Assembly (NCBI GenBank): GCA_003222675.1 | Contig: QHWT01000086.1 | Span: 1 to 63,343 of the forward strand | Reading direction: 5' to 3' | DNA from: Acidobacteriota bacterium | Lineage (GTDB): Bacteria > Acidobacteriota > Vicinamibacteria > Vicinamibacterales > 2-12-FULL-66-21 | DNA: 63,343 nucleotides | In this document: positions 43,774-52,829 of the stretch, in pieces | Position numbering within the stretch: the first letter of the stretch is position 1 | Layout of the letters: each line of letters starts with the position of its first letter | Made by a program: the position numbers and the translations under genes | The notes under the pieces: generated by a model | What the model saw: the letters and a program-made list of their open reading frames with translations, nothing else | Database searches by the model: none | Told to the model about the DNA's origin: nothing

Positions 43774-46227
43774 GAGCGCCTGCTTCACGATCAGCGTCAC
43801 GATGTCTGCGCGCTGGGCTCCAATCGCTATCCGCAGACCGATCTCTTGCGTGCGGCGCGCGACGAAGAACCCCAGCACGCCGAGCATGCCGACGGCGATC
43901 AACACGACGGCGGACGCACCGAACGCTCCAAGAAGAACGGCTCGGAACCGAGGCTCCGCGACAGAATCCGAGAGCAGTTGCGTCATCGTGGCGACACGGT
44001 CTATCGGGAGCAGTGGATCTACGCGGTGAATGTCTTCCCGAACCAGCGATGCGACGCTCCGGGGATCGACGGCAGTCCGTGCCACGAACGTGAGATTCCG
44101 CAGCAGGAACGGCTGGGGCGCCTGCATGAGCGAGACGTAGATGGCCGGTCTGGTTTCGTCCGCCAGCGTGCTCTGCTTCACGTCTCCAACCACGCCGACG
44201 ACGGTCAGCCAGGGCTGGTCTTCGGGACGACCAAAGCCAAGCTTCAGGCGTTTGCCGATTGCGTCCTGCCCGAGCCAGGCGCGTCGCGCGAACCGCTCCG
44301 TCACGACGGCAACACCGGGCGCGTTCTCGGTGTCTCGCTCGTTGAAATCGCGGCCGCGCAGCATCGGGATACCCAGAGCCCTAAAGTATCCAGGGCTCAC
44401 GGCGGGCTTCACGGCGGTGAAGCCGCGCGGCCGAGGCACACCTTCCAATGTGAAGTCGCCGGAGAGCAATGGACCGCCGATCGGCAGCAGGTTCACCGCT
44501 CCCGACTCCACCATCGCCGGCGTGTGCCGCATTCCTTCGAGCACCGCAGACGAAAATGCCCGCATCTCCGTTAGTGTCGGATAGCTGCCTTCCGGGAGAG
44601 TGACGTCGAGGGTCAGTATGCTCTCTGGCCGGAAGCCGGGATTGACACTCGTCAACCGCGCGAAGCTTTTGAACAGCAGGCCGGCACCCACGAGAAGGAC
44701 GAACGCAAGCGCGACTTCGGCGGCAACGAGGACTCGAAGATATCTCGATCGCATGGTGTGCGTCGCGCCGGTGCCCCTGAACGTCGTGGTCAGGTCGGTA
44801 TTGCCCGCTTGCATCGCCGGCAACAGACCAAACATCAGACCCGTGATGACCGAGACGGCCGTACTGAAGATCAGCACGTGAGAATCGATACGGACTTCCC
44901 TGACGCGGGGCAGCGTGCCTGGCGGTATCAGCGCGCTAATGAGATCGATGCCGACATTCGTCACAAGCAGGCCGAGCGCGCCCCCAAGTGCGCCGAGCAG
45001 CACGCTTTCGATCAAGTACTGCTGGATCAAGCGGCGTCTCCCTGATCCCAGTGCACTGCGGATGGCGACTTCTCGCTCGCGCGTCGCGGCACGCCCGAGC
45101 AGAAGGTTCGCCACGTTCGCGCACGCGACTACCAACAAGAGGGTCACCGCACGGAAGAGCGTCAGGAGGAGCGGGCGCACGGCGCGGACGATCTGTTCCT
45201 GCATCTGAACGACGCGCAGTCCGACGTTGAGGTCGCGTAGCTCGCGTGGCATGAACCGGTCTGCGAGCGCACGCTGGATGGTTGCCATCTCGATTTGCGC
45301 CTGCGCACACGAGACGTCCGACTTGAGTCGCGCGACCACCTCCAGGAATCCATTCGCCCGGTCGTTCGGGCGAAGTGTGAGTGGCACCCACGAATCGACA
45401 TCGGGCAGCGTGCGTGCGCCGTCCGAGGTCATGAGCTCACGAGGAAACGACACGCCTGCCGGCATCACGCCCACGACCGTGTACGGCGCGCCCTCGAGCG
45501 TGATCGAGCTACCAATGATCGCCGGGTCTGCATTGAAGCGGTGACGCCACAGATGATCGCTGATGATGACGGAGTGACTCCGGTCCGCGTCAGCCTCTGC
45601 GGCAAACGAATGGCCCAGTTGCGGCGCGACGCGCAGAGTTTCCGCGAACCGGTCGCTCACGAGCCCGGTCAGCACGCCTATGGGCTCGCCGCGGCCGGTG
45701 AGGTTGTAGGGAGTCACCGTACCGGCCGCCATTGCCTCGAACGAATGATTCTGGGCCTGCCACTCGAGAAAGTCTCCTGGCGTGACGGAAATGGGAGTGC
45801 CGTTCATCGTCAGCGCCACCACGACCAGGCGATCGCTGGCCGGATACGCGAGCGGATTCAGCAGGACAGCGTTGACGAAGCTGAAAATGGTCGTCGTCGA
45901 ACCGATGCCCAGGGCGAGCGTGAGGACCGCGACGGCGCTGAATCCCGGACTCCGGCGGAATGTCCGCACGGCATAGTGGAGATCGCGGCGGACCTCGTCG
46001 AACCAGACGAATGACCGCGCGTCGCGGGCCAACTCCTTCGTCTGCTCGATGCCGCCGAACGCACGCTTCGCGGCGAGCCCAGCTTGCTCTTCCGACATGC
46101 CGCGTCGCCGGAACTCGTCTTCGAGCAGCCTCAGGTGTGACGATACCTCACGCGCGAGGTCCGGTTCTGCCCTTCCAGGGCGAAGCGCATTGCCCAGCCT
46201 GAGGAAAAACCGTCTGACATGTCCCAT
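43726..46227 (-). pseudogene. ADOP permease truncated at its 3' end
   Basis: 833 residues. It has the ADOP prefix domain (RFFLRLGNALRPGRAEPDLA, MSEEQAGLAAKRAFGGIEQT), then VRRDLHYAVRTFRRSPGFSAV, LGIGSTTTIFSFVNAVLLNP, MacB_PCD and FtsX units. Homology ends at VTLIVKQAL (43774), in the second FtsX domain; the last 16 residues DAPHRRRATHLPSDS come from the repeat. About 70 residues of membrane part are missing; they appear to lie at 42037-42280. A PadR gene is one base upstream, the usual ADOP neighbour. It probably yields no functional permease. Confidence 0.85.
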
Positions 46228-46228
46228 G

Positions 46229-46576
46229 TCAGCCCTCGTTCAACAGGAGCTTGTCCACGAGACCGGCAAGCCGGCGCCAGCGCTCGCTCTGTTTCTGCAG
46301 GCCGCGCACGCCGGCTCGGGTGATGCTGTAGTACTTCGCCTCGCGGTTCTTCTCGGTCCGCCGCCACGTCCCTTTGATCCAGCCCTTCTGCTCCAGGCGG
46401 ACCAGCGCGGGATACAAGGTTCCCTGATTGAGCGTGAGCGACGGTTGCGCGACCTGCTCCAGACGCGAGGCGAGGCCGTAGGCGTGCTGTGGCCCCATCG
46501 TGTCCAGGGCCCGCAGCACGATCAGGTCGAGGGTGCCCTGCAGCAGCTCCACGCGGCAGTTCGGTTCACTTGGCAT
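46229..46576 (-). CDS. PadR-family transcriptional regulator
   Basis: 115 residues with the PadR winged helix: LLQGTLDLIVLRALDTMGPQ, HAYGLASRLEQ, TLNQGTLYPALVRLEQKGWI and the wing REAKYYSITRAG. The GTLYPAL motif is the family's recognition helix. Stop and the ADOP start are one base apart, so it co-transcribes with and presumably controls the ADOP gene. The intergenic stretch to the divergent ADOP gene (46577-46830) would hold both promoters; I see no clear boxes there. Confidence 0.95.
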   Translation of the reverse strand: MPSEPNCRVELLQGTLDLIVLRALDTMGPQHAYGLASRLEQVAQPSLTLNQGTLYPALVRLEQKGWIKGTWRRTEKNREAKYYSITRAGVRGLQKQSERWRRLAGLVDKLLLNEG

Positions 46577-46830
46577 TCAAGTGGTCTCCGGTCGCGAAGC
46601 TTCGCTCGATTCCACTGGCTTGTCAAGTGCACCATTGACGGAGATCCGAAGCGCGACGTGGGTCGTCCCCTCTCCCGTCGACGAACTCACCGCTCGCGCT
46701 CGCGGCTGGGCTTGCACGTCCACCCGCCGCTGAGCACCAGACAGGCTCAGCCTGCGCATCTCCGGACCGCGAAGCTCAGACGCGCCGTGCCGCCGCATTA
46801 AGACCGTGCGCCAAGGCGTATAGTCTCGCC

Positions 46831-49290
46831 ATGCGCGATGATCTGAAAGCGGCCTTTCGTTCGCTCCGCTCCTCGAAGAGCTTCAGCTTCGCCGCCCTGA
46901 TCGTCCTCACCCTCGCGATCGGCGCGAGCACCGCGTTGTTCTCCGTCGTCGATGCCGTGGTGCTCCGCGGGCTGCCGTTCGATGAACACGATCGGCTCGT
47001 GGCCGTGGGCGAGCGGCAGCCACAGACGCGTCGTCTGCCGGGCGATACACGCGATCCGGACGCTCTTTCGGCCGTGGCACCGCAGAACTACATGGACTGG
47101 ACGGCCGAGCAGGGCGTGTTCGAGTCGATGTCGGCGATCGCCAGCGGCTGGCTCACGCTCCATCAGCCCGGTGCCGAACCCGAATCGCTCGTGCCGGAGT
47201 ACGTCACGGCGGAATTCTTCGACGTCCTGCGTGTGCGGCCAGCGATCGGCCGCGCATTCACGAAGCAGAATGAGATCCCGGGGCGCGATCGTGTGGTGGT
47301 CCTGAATGACGCGTTGTGGCGGCGCGGCTTCGGATCGGATCCGCAGGTCGTCGGCCGGACGATTACGCTCGACGACGTTGAGGGCGCGCAGGGTGCGTAC
47401 GAGGTGCTCGGCGTGATGCCGCCCGGGTTTGCGTATCCCGTGGGCTCCGCGCGCACGACGGAGGTCTGGCTTCCCTACGTTGTGCCTCCCCACCAGCGGC
47501 TTCGCAGCGAGGGCTCCCGATACAACTACCTGCAGGTGATCGCGCGGCTGAAGGACGATGCCTCGCTGGAGCAGGCGCAAGCCCAGATGGACCAGATTGC
47601 CGCAGCGCTCGAGAAGGCGCACCCGCAGTGGAACAAGGACAACCTGATTGGCGTGCGGCCGCTCGTCGACCATATCGTCGGCGCCCGGACGAAGTCCTGG
47701 ATGTTGATGCTGCTGGGGGCGGTCGGGATCGTCCTGCTGATCGCGTGCGCCAACGTCGCGAACCTGCTGCTCGCGCGCGCGACGTCGCGGGAACGGGAGA
47801 TTGGCATTCGCGCAGCGCTCGGCGCGAGCCGCCTGCGTCTCGTGCGACAGATGCTGATTGAGAGTCTCGTGCTATCTGCGGTAGGTACGTTGTGTGCCGT
47901 CATAGTCGCGCGGTGGGGAGTTGGAATCCTGAAAGCCTCGATGCCTGATTCCGTGCCACGCGTCACGACGATCGCGCTCGACCTGCGTGTCCTGGCCGCA
48001 ACCGCAGGCCTGTCACTCGTCACAGGCATCCTGTTCGGACTCGTACCGGCCGTCCAGGCCTCGAAGCCCGACGTCTCCGACGCGCTCAAGGCCGGCGGGC
48101 GGGCGAGCGCGGGCACCGGCCAGCGACGGCTTCGCAACGGACTGGTCATCGCCGAACTCGCGCTGGCCGTTGTCTTGCTCGTGGGCGCCGCACTCTTCAT
48201 CGGCAGCTTTGTCGCGCTGATGCGGATCGATCCGGGGTTCGGTCCAGAACGCGTACTGACCGCACAAGTATCGCCGCGCATCGAATCGCGTATGCAGCCG
48301 CGCGATTACTTGGCGCCGCTCGCCGAGCTCGTGGAGCGCATTAGTCACATTCCCGGCGTGCTCCATGCGTCCCTGATTGGCGGAATGGTCCCGCTCCAGG
48401 GCGGCTACAGCGCCACCTCGCTGACGATTCCGGCAAAGAACATCGATCTCACAGCCGGGGAGATGATCGTCACCAGCGCAGTGACACCCGACTATCATCA
48501 GGCGCTCAGGATTCCGCTTCGACGCGGACGGTTGTTCGCTCGGACCGATCGCCGGAATGCAGCTCCGGTCGTCATCATCAGCGAATCCGCCGCGCGCAAG
48601 TACTTCTCGGGAGAGGACCCAATCGGGCGCGCAGTCGGCGTCGAAGGCACTCGCACGATCGTCGGCGTCGTCGGCGACGTCCGCCAGACGAGTCTCGAAT
48701 TGGACCCGAAGCCGCAGGCGTACATCCCGATAGCCCAGGCGACGCGCGTGTCGGGTGGCGAACTGGTGATCCGGACCAGCGGAGATCCGTACGGTGTGCT
48801 GCCAGCCGTGAAATCCGCCGTATTCGCCGTACTGCCCGACGTGCCGCTTCGCAACGTGATGACGATGGAGGAGTTGGTCGGGAGGCGAGTGGCCCAGCGA
48901 AGACTAAACATGCTGCTGCTGGGACTTTTCGGCGTGCTTGGGCTCGTTATTTCGGCGGTCGGGATCTACGGCCTGATGGCCTGGGCGGTCTCGCAGCGAA
49001 CCCGCGAGATCGGGGTCAGGATGGCGCTTGGCGCGACGCGCTCGAACATGATCGCAATGGTCCTGCTTAATGCGGGCGCTCTCGTGGCGTCAGGCCTGAT
49101 CGCCGGCGGCATCGGCGCGTGGTACCTGAGCGCGGCGGCGAAGGCGTTTCTGTTCAAGGTAGAAGCCACCGATTCGCGCGCGTTCGCGGCCGCAGTGCTG
49201 CTGCTCGCCGGAGCGGCGCTCGTCGCGAGCGTGGTGCCCGCGCGCCGCGCCGCGAGCGTCGATCCGATCGTTGCACTCCGCGCCGAATAG
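46831..49290 (+). CDS. ADOP-type ABC permease (MacB/FtsX-like)
   Basis: 819 residues, no prefix domain: [40 protein letters not shown], MacB_PCD, FtsX ([20 protein letters not shown]), second PCD (VDPxG region from [16 protein letters not shown]), FtsX ([20 protein letters not shown]) and tail [17 protein letters not shown]. All parts are intact. It is divergent from the PadR/ADOP pair, and PadR may control both. No ATPase gene is adjacent. Confidence 0.94.
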   Translation: MRDDLKAAFRSLRSSKSFSFAALIVLTLAIGASTALFSVVDAVVLRGLPFDEHDRLVAVGERQPQTRRLPGDTRDPDALSAVAPQNYMDWTAEQGVFESMSAIASGWLTLHQPGAEPESLVPEYVTAEFFDVLRVRPAIGRAFTKQNEIPGRDRVVVLNDALWRRGFGSDPQVVGRTITLDDVEGAQGAYEVLGVMPPGFAYPVGSARTTEVWLPYVVPPHQRLRSEGSRYNYLQVIARLKDDASLEQAQAQMDQIAAALEKAHPQWNKDNLIGVRPLVDHIVGARTKSWMLMLLGAVGIVLLIACANVANLLLARATSREREIGIRAALGASRLRLVRQMLIESLVLSAVGTLCAVIVARWGVGILKASMPDSVPRVTTIALDLRVLAATAGLSLVTGILFGLVPAVQASKPDVSDALKAGGRASAGTGQRRLRNGLVIAELALAVVLLVGAALFIGSFVALMRIDPGFGPERVLTAQVSPRIESRMQPRDYLAPLAELVERISHIPGVLHASLIGGMVPLQGGYSATSLTIPAKNIDLTAGEMIVTSAVTPDYHQALRIPLRRGRLFARTDRRNAAPVVIISESAARKYFSGEDPIGRAVGVEGTRTIVGVVGDVRQTSLELDPKPQAYIPIAQATRVSGGELVIRTSGDPYGVLPAVKSAVFAVLPDVPLRNVMTMEELVGRRVAQRRLNMLLLGLFGVLGLVISAVGIYGLMAWAVSQRTREIGVRMALGATRSNMIAMVLLNAGALVASGLIAGGIGAWYLSAAAKAFLFKVEATDSRAFAAAVLLLAGAALVASVVPARRAASVDPIVALRAE

Positions 49291-49455
49291 CGTCAGTTCG
49301 CGAATGAACCTGTGCTGGCGTGACTTACCGACTAGCGCGGTCCGTCAGCAGTTTCAAGACATGCTTGGGCCGTCGGAATCATTCGCTCGCCAGCTGCGCA
49401 CCGGAGGCGAGAGCTGCGACGCCGTGCCAATCGGGGAGGGACATGGAGGATCGTC

Positions 49456-50993
49456 ATGAACCTCGCACATAGCTCGGTGTTTCTGCTTATTCTGCTTGCC
49501 ACGGATCATGCCATGGCGTCGCCGCAAACGTGCGAGAGCCTCACCCGGACAACATTTGCCGGGACCACAATCACCCTCGCCCAGCCGTCGGCGGCGGCGA
49601 GTTCTCCCCAGCGAGCGGAGCGAATGTCGGCGGGCCGCCTTCCAGCGTTGCCATCCGGAATTTGCCGCCATTCTGCCGTGTGGCTGCCACGCTGACGCCG
49701 TCCAAAGACTCGGATATCCACATTGAGCTGTGGATGCCGATCTCAGGATGGAACGGCAAATTCATGGGCGTTGGCAATGGCGGGTGGGCCGGCTCCATCT
49801 CGTACGGGCAGATGAGCGATCCGTTACGGCGCGGTTATGCGGTTGCGTCCACCGACACCGGCCATTCAGGAGGTGGACTCGACGGCCGGTTCGCGCTCGG
49901 ACACCCCGAGAAGCTGGTCGACTTCGGCTACCGTGCGATTCACGAGATGACGACGACGGCAAAAGCGCTCGTGACCAGGTTCTACGGCGCCAAGCCACGA
50001 TTGTCGTACTGGGTGGGCGGTTCCACCGGGGGAAAGCAGGGCCTGACCGAAGCGCAACGTTATCCGAACGACTACGACGGCATCGTCGCAGGCGCACCGG
50101 TGAATTATTGGTCGCGAGTGATGCCGCACCTGATCTGGCTCGCGCGCGCGACCCTCGACGACGCAGCCGGATTCATGCCTCCGAAGGACTATCCCATCGT
50201 CCATCGGGCCGTGCTCAACGCGTGCGATGCGCGCGACGGGCTGCGGGACGACCTGCTCTCCGATCCAGCTCACTGCAATTTCAATCCAACCGTCTTGTTG
50301 TGCAGCGCTGGGCATGATGCGGACTGTTTGACCGCGCCCCAGGTCGAGGGGGTGAAGAAGATTTATGGTCCCGTAATCAATTCGCTGACGCGAACGGTGA
50401 TCTCTCCGGGACTGCTGCCAGGGATCGAGCTCGGGTGGGCACCTGCTGCGGGCGGACAGAAGCCTTTCCAGATTCCGGACGATTACTTCAAGTACGTGGT
50501 TTTCAAGAACCCCGCGTGGGACTTCCACACGATGGATTTCGACCGGGACGTCAGCATGTCAGACGGGATCGCCCGGCCCGTGCTGGATGGGACGGATCCC
50601 GATTTGCGGAGGTTTGCAGGGCACCACGGCAAGCTGCTCGTCTACCACGGCTTGAGCGATCCGCTCATCACGCCTCTCAACACCATTGACTACTACGAGA
50701 GCGTCCTCAAGAGAATAGGCGCCGGCAAGACGCAGGGCTTCATGCGAGTGTTCATGGTGCCTGGCATGGGCCACATGGCGCCGTCAACGGCGGGTCCTGT
50801 CGGCTTCGATATGCTCGCCGCGTTGGAGCAGTGGGTCGAGCGAGGCGAAGCGCCCGATCATGTCGTAGTGTCCTACATGCACGATGGAAAGGTGGAGCGA
50901 ACTCGCCCGGTGTGTCCACATCCGCAGATCGCGGTCTATACCGGAACAGGAAGTCTCGACACGGCGGGCAACTTCACCTGCAAGGCTCCGTAA
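49456..50993 (+). pseudogene. Tannase/feruloyl esterase-family protein, frameshifted near the N-terminus
   Basis: The first part (from ATG 49456) gives a signal peptide and start SSVFLLILLATDHAMASPQT, CESLTRTTFAGTTITLAQP. The rest is in another frame (from about 49590): LPPFCRVAATLTPSKDSDIH, ELWMPISGWNGKFMGVGNGG, catalytic serine in GGSTGGKQG, Cys pairs (CDARDGL, CNFNP) and GMGHM with the catalytic His. The join lies near GTCGGCGGCGGCG at 49588-49600, a simple run where an indel is easy. With one base corrected it is a normal 510-residue secreted esterase of plant polyphenol or ester cleavage. It may be a sequencing error or a recent pseudogene. Confidence 0.82.
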
Positions 50994-51712
50994 CGCGATA
51001 GCGTGATCACGCGCAGGGCCCCGCAGATGATCGCTACTGACCCAAGCTCCTCACTCCGCTTAGCAACGCATCCGGTGCCTCGCGCGCCTGCGCACTCGGT
51101 CACAGCGCCAACAGGTCGGCCCGCTCGCAATGCGCCGAAATCAAAACCTTAAGAATTAAAGAAGCGGCGCTGCGCCCTGCCAACATCGCGAACATGGCGC
51201 ATAGCTGCACCAGCGAGCTGTCGCACGCGCTTGCGGCACACGCCGTACTCTCGTGTCGTGCGAGTGGAGCTCTCGGTCGCTGCGAACGTGTCCCCCCGTT
51301 TAGGAACCCGCCCAGATTGAGAACCCGCGTCGGAGAACCCGTATTGGTCGCAGGTTCAAATCGTGGGCTTACAACCCACTGAATTCGGAGTTCTCCTGGA
51401 CAGCGGCGTGAGCGCTCTGGGTGGATCGGTCGCGACAACGAAGCCCCATGTCCAAGAACCTCGGGTATGCGCTGACGCCTCTCGTACAACAATGTCCACA
51501 CTCGCGAGGCCTCTCCTAACCGGACGTCCGTCTGGCGAGGGCAGCAATCCCACTTATCGAGGCAGCAGCTTCCCGTGGTGCTATGGTATGCACTTCGCTG
51601 AAGTCACAATCCAAATCATGAATTCCGGTGTCCAAACTTGCGAAACACCCATCGCAGGCGCCAGACCACTTTAGCGGCTGAACGCTCGAATCAGACGACT
51701 ACGGAGGCGGCT
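50994..51712. other. Gap with no recognised gene
   Basis: About 720 bases. It contains a partial triplicate of GAACCCG (51306-51341) and a hairpin GTGGG-CTTACAA-CCCAC (51363-51379) beside a T-loop-like GGTTCAAATC, but no complete tRNA can be folded. No protein was recognised. Confidence 0.4.
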
Positions 51713-52246
51713 GTGTGTTGCAGGAATAGGCTTAAGCGAACGTTGTCGGTCGCCCTGATTATGCTCGCTACGGTCACGTTCGCTGCTCAAGGCAAACCGG
51801 ACTTCTCAGGGCGCTGGATTCTCGCCACCCCTTGGCCATCGGACCCGGATATTCCGTCGGCACTCTCGGTGCGCCAGACGCTCGTGCGAACAACGATTCA
51901 CGGCGACCCGATAGAACCGTTCTTCAGAGACATCGCGGTTGATCGGCAGTTCGAGAGCCGCACGCGATCGGAGACTGACCTGATCGGAGTGCTGGGCGGC
52001 GTCGTGCCCGGCATCCGCGCTGACGGCAGGCCGAACGGTCCCACTGCCCATCGCGCTGTCAAATGGGAGGGAAACTCGCTGGTGTTTGAGACCGGCAGCT
52101 ACACTGGGCAGCGTCCCGAAACCGGCGTATGGGCTGAACGCCGTGAAGTCTGGTCGCTCGATCCCGACGGCCGCCTTCGCGTGGTAATCACCAGCCGCAG
52201 CTCAAGTGATCCAAGGGAAATCACCCTAGTGTATCGGCGACCGTGA
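51713..52246 (+). CDS. Small secreted protein with N-terminal PDFSGRW motif
   Basis: 177 residues from GTG 51713, which has a GGAGG site 6 bases upstream. The signal peptide (LKRTLSVALIMLATVTFAAQ) is followed by GKPDFSGRWILATPWPSD; (K)PDFSG.W is a start common to a group of small acidobacterial secreted proteins of unknown function. The second half has alternating strands (VKWEGNSLVFETGSYTG, REVWSLDPDGRLRVVITSR) like a lipocalin-type barrel. No neighbour explains its job. Confidence 0.75.
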   Translation: MCCRNRLKRTLSVALIMLATVTFAAQGKPDFSGRWILATPWPSDPDIPSALSVRQTLVRTTIHGDPIEPFFRDIAVDRQFESRTRSETDLIGVLGGVVPGIRADGRPNGPTAHRAVKWEGNSLVFETGSYTGQRPETGVWAERREVWSLDPDGRLRVVITSRSSSDPREITLVYRRP

Positions 52247-52597
52247 GGCATTGCAGCCGCGTCCTCCAGATCCCCAGCCGCGACTTACCGGGGACTCAGG
52301 CCGAAGCCGTTCGCGACGCCAACCTCTTCAGCGTGTCGGGGTATTTCCGCATCAGCCAGATCAAGCGGCCTGCTCGTTCGGCTTGCTTCTACCTTTTCCC
52401 ATTGTCCGGAAGCGCGCTGCTTCGTCCGTGTCACCGCCACTAAGACGTTATAACGAGTCAGTCGCTCGAACTTTTCCCGCGTCACATTTATGATCGACGG
52501 CGCGTTGCGGCCGCGGCCAACCGTCGACCGCGCGATACCTGCTCGAGTGTCGGCCGGAAGAGAAGTAACCGCGGCCGTGCTAAAGCAATTTCCATGC
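52247..52597. other. Gap upstream of the tRNA-Ser fragment
   Basis: About 350 bases. One minus-strand frame ends in LIWLMRKYPDTLKRLASRTA, which reads like the end of a protein, but nothing upstream of it can be recognised. Otherwise nothing is seen. Confidence 0.3.
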
Positions 52598-52643
52598 GGT
52601 GAGGTGGCCGAGAGGCTGAAGGCGGCGGTTGGCTAAACGGAAA
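52598..52643 (+). pseudogene. 5' half of a tRNA-Ser (GCU-type) gene, truncated
   Basis: The first 27 bases (52598-52624) are GGTGAGGTGGCCGAGAGGCT plus GAAGGCG, the acceptor strand and D-arm typical of tRNA-Ser(GCU). A loop with GCT follows (GGTTGGCTAAACGG). After it no variable arm, T-loop or 3' acceptor strand can be found. The fragment's D-arm strand CCGAGAGGC also pairs with GCCTCTCGG at 52647-52655. It cannot make a tRNA. Confidence 0.6.
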
Positions 52644-52750
52644 TCCGCCTCTCGGACATCTTCGATTCTCCTCCTGAACTCTTCACTCTTTTCCATTTCG
52701 GAGACCGAACGAGCTGGCGCGCGTTGGCTCTGGACGCGCTGTTTTGGCGC

Positions 52751-52775
52751 GTCGCAGGGACAATCCTAAGGACAG
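52751..52775 (+). repeat. Short GGGACA-type repeat left of ADOP gene
   Basis: GTCGCAGGGACAATCCTAAG and GACAG match 55672-55696 at 20 of 25 positions, in direct orientation. The two copies flank the ADOP gene 52830-55295. Confidence 0.4.
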
Positions 52776-52829
52776 GTCCACGGTACGATGAATGTCCGAT
52801 CGTAGCGTCTGACCATGTTGCTGGAAGCT

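Noticed and set aside
43581-44093. 170-codon plus-strand frame starting in repeat copy 2
   Set aside because: It continues antisense to ADOP codons and loses all similarity after the repeat ends.
51345-51385. Hairpin GTGGG-CTTACAA-CCCAC with a GGTTCAAATC box, like a tRNA-Val(UAC) anticodon arm
   Set aside because: The T-loop-like box lies before, not after, the anticodon arm and no acceptor stem or D-arm can be paired.
52608-52655. CCGAGAGGC/GCCTCTCGG hairpin as an independent regulatory element
   Set aside because: The left arm is the D-arm of the tRNA-Ser fragment, so the pairing may be fortuitous; recorded with that fragment instead.
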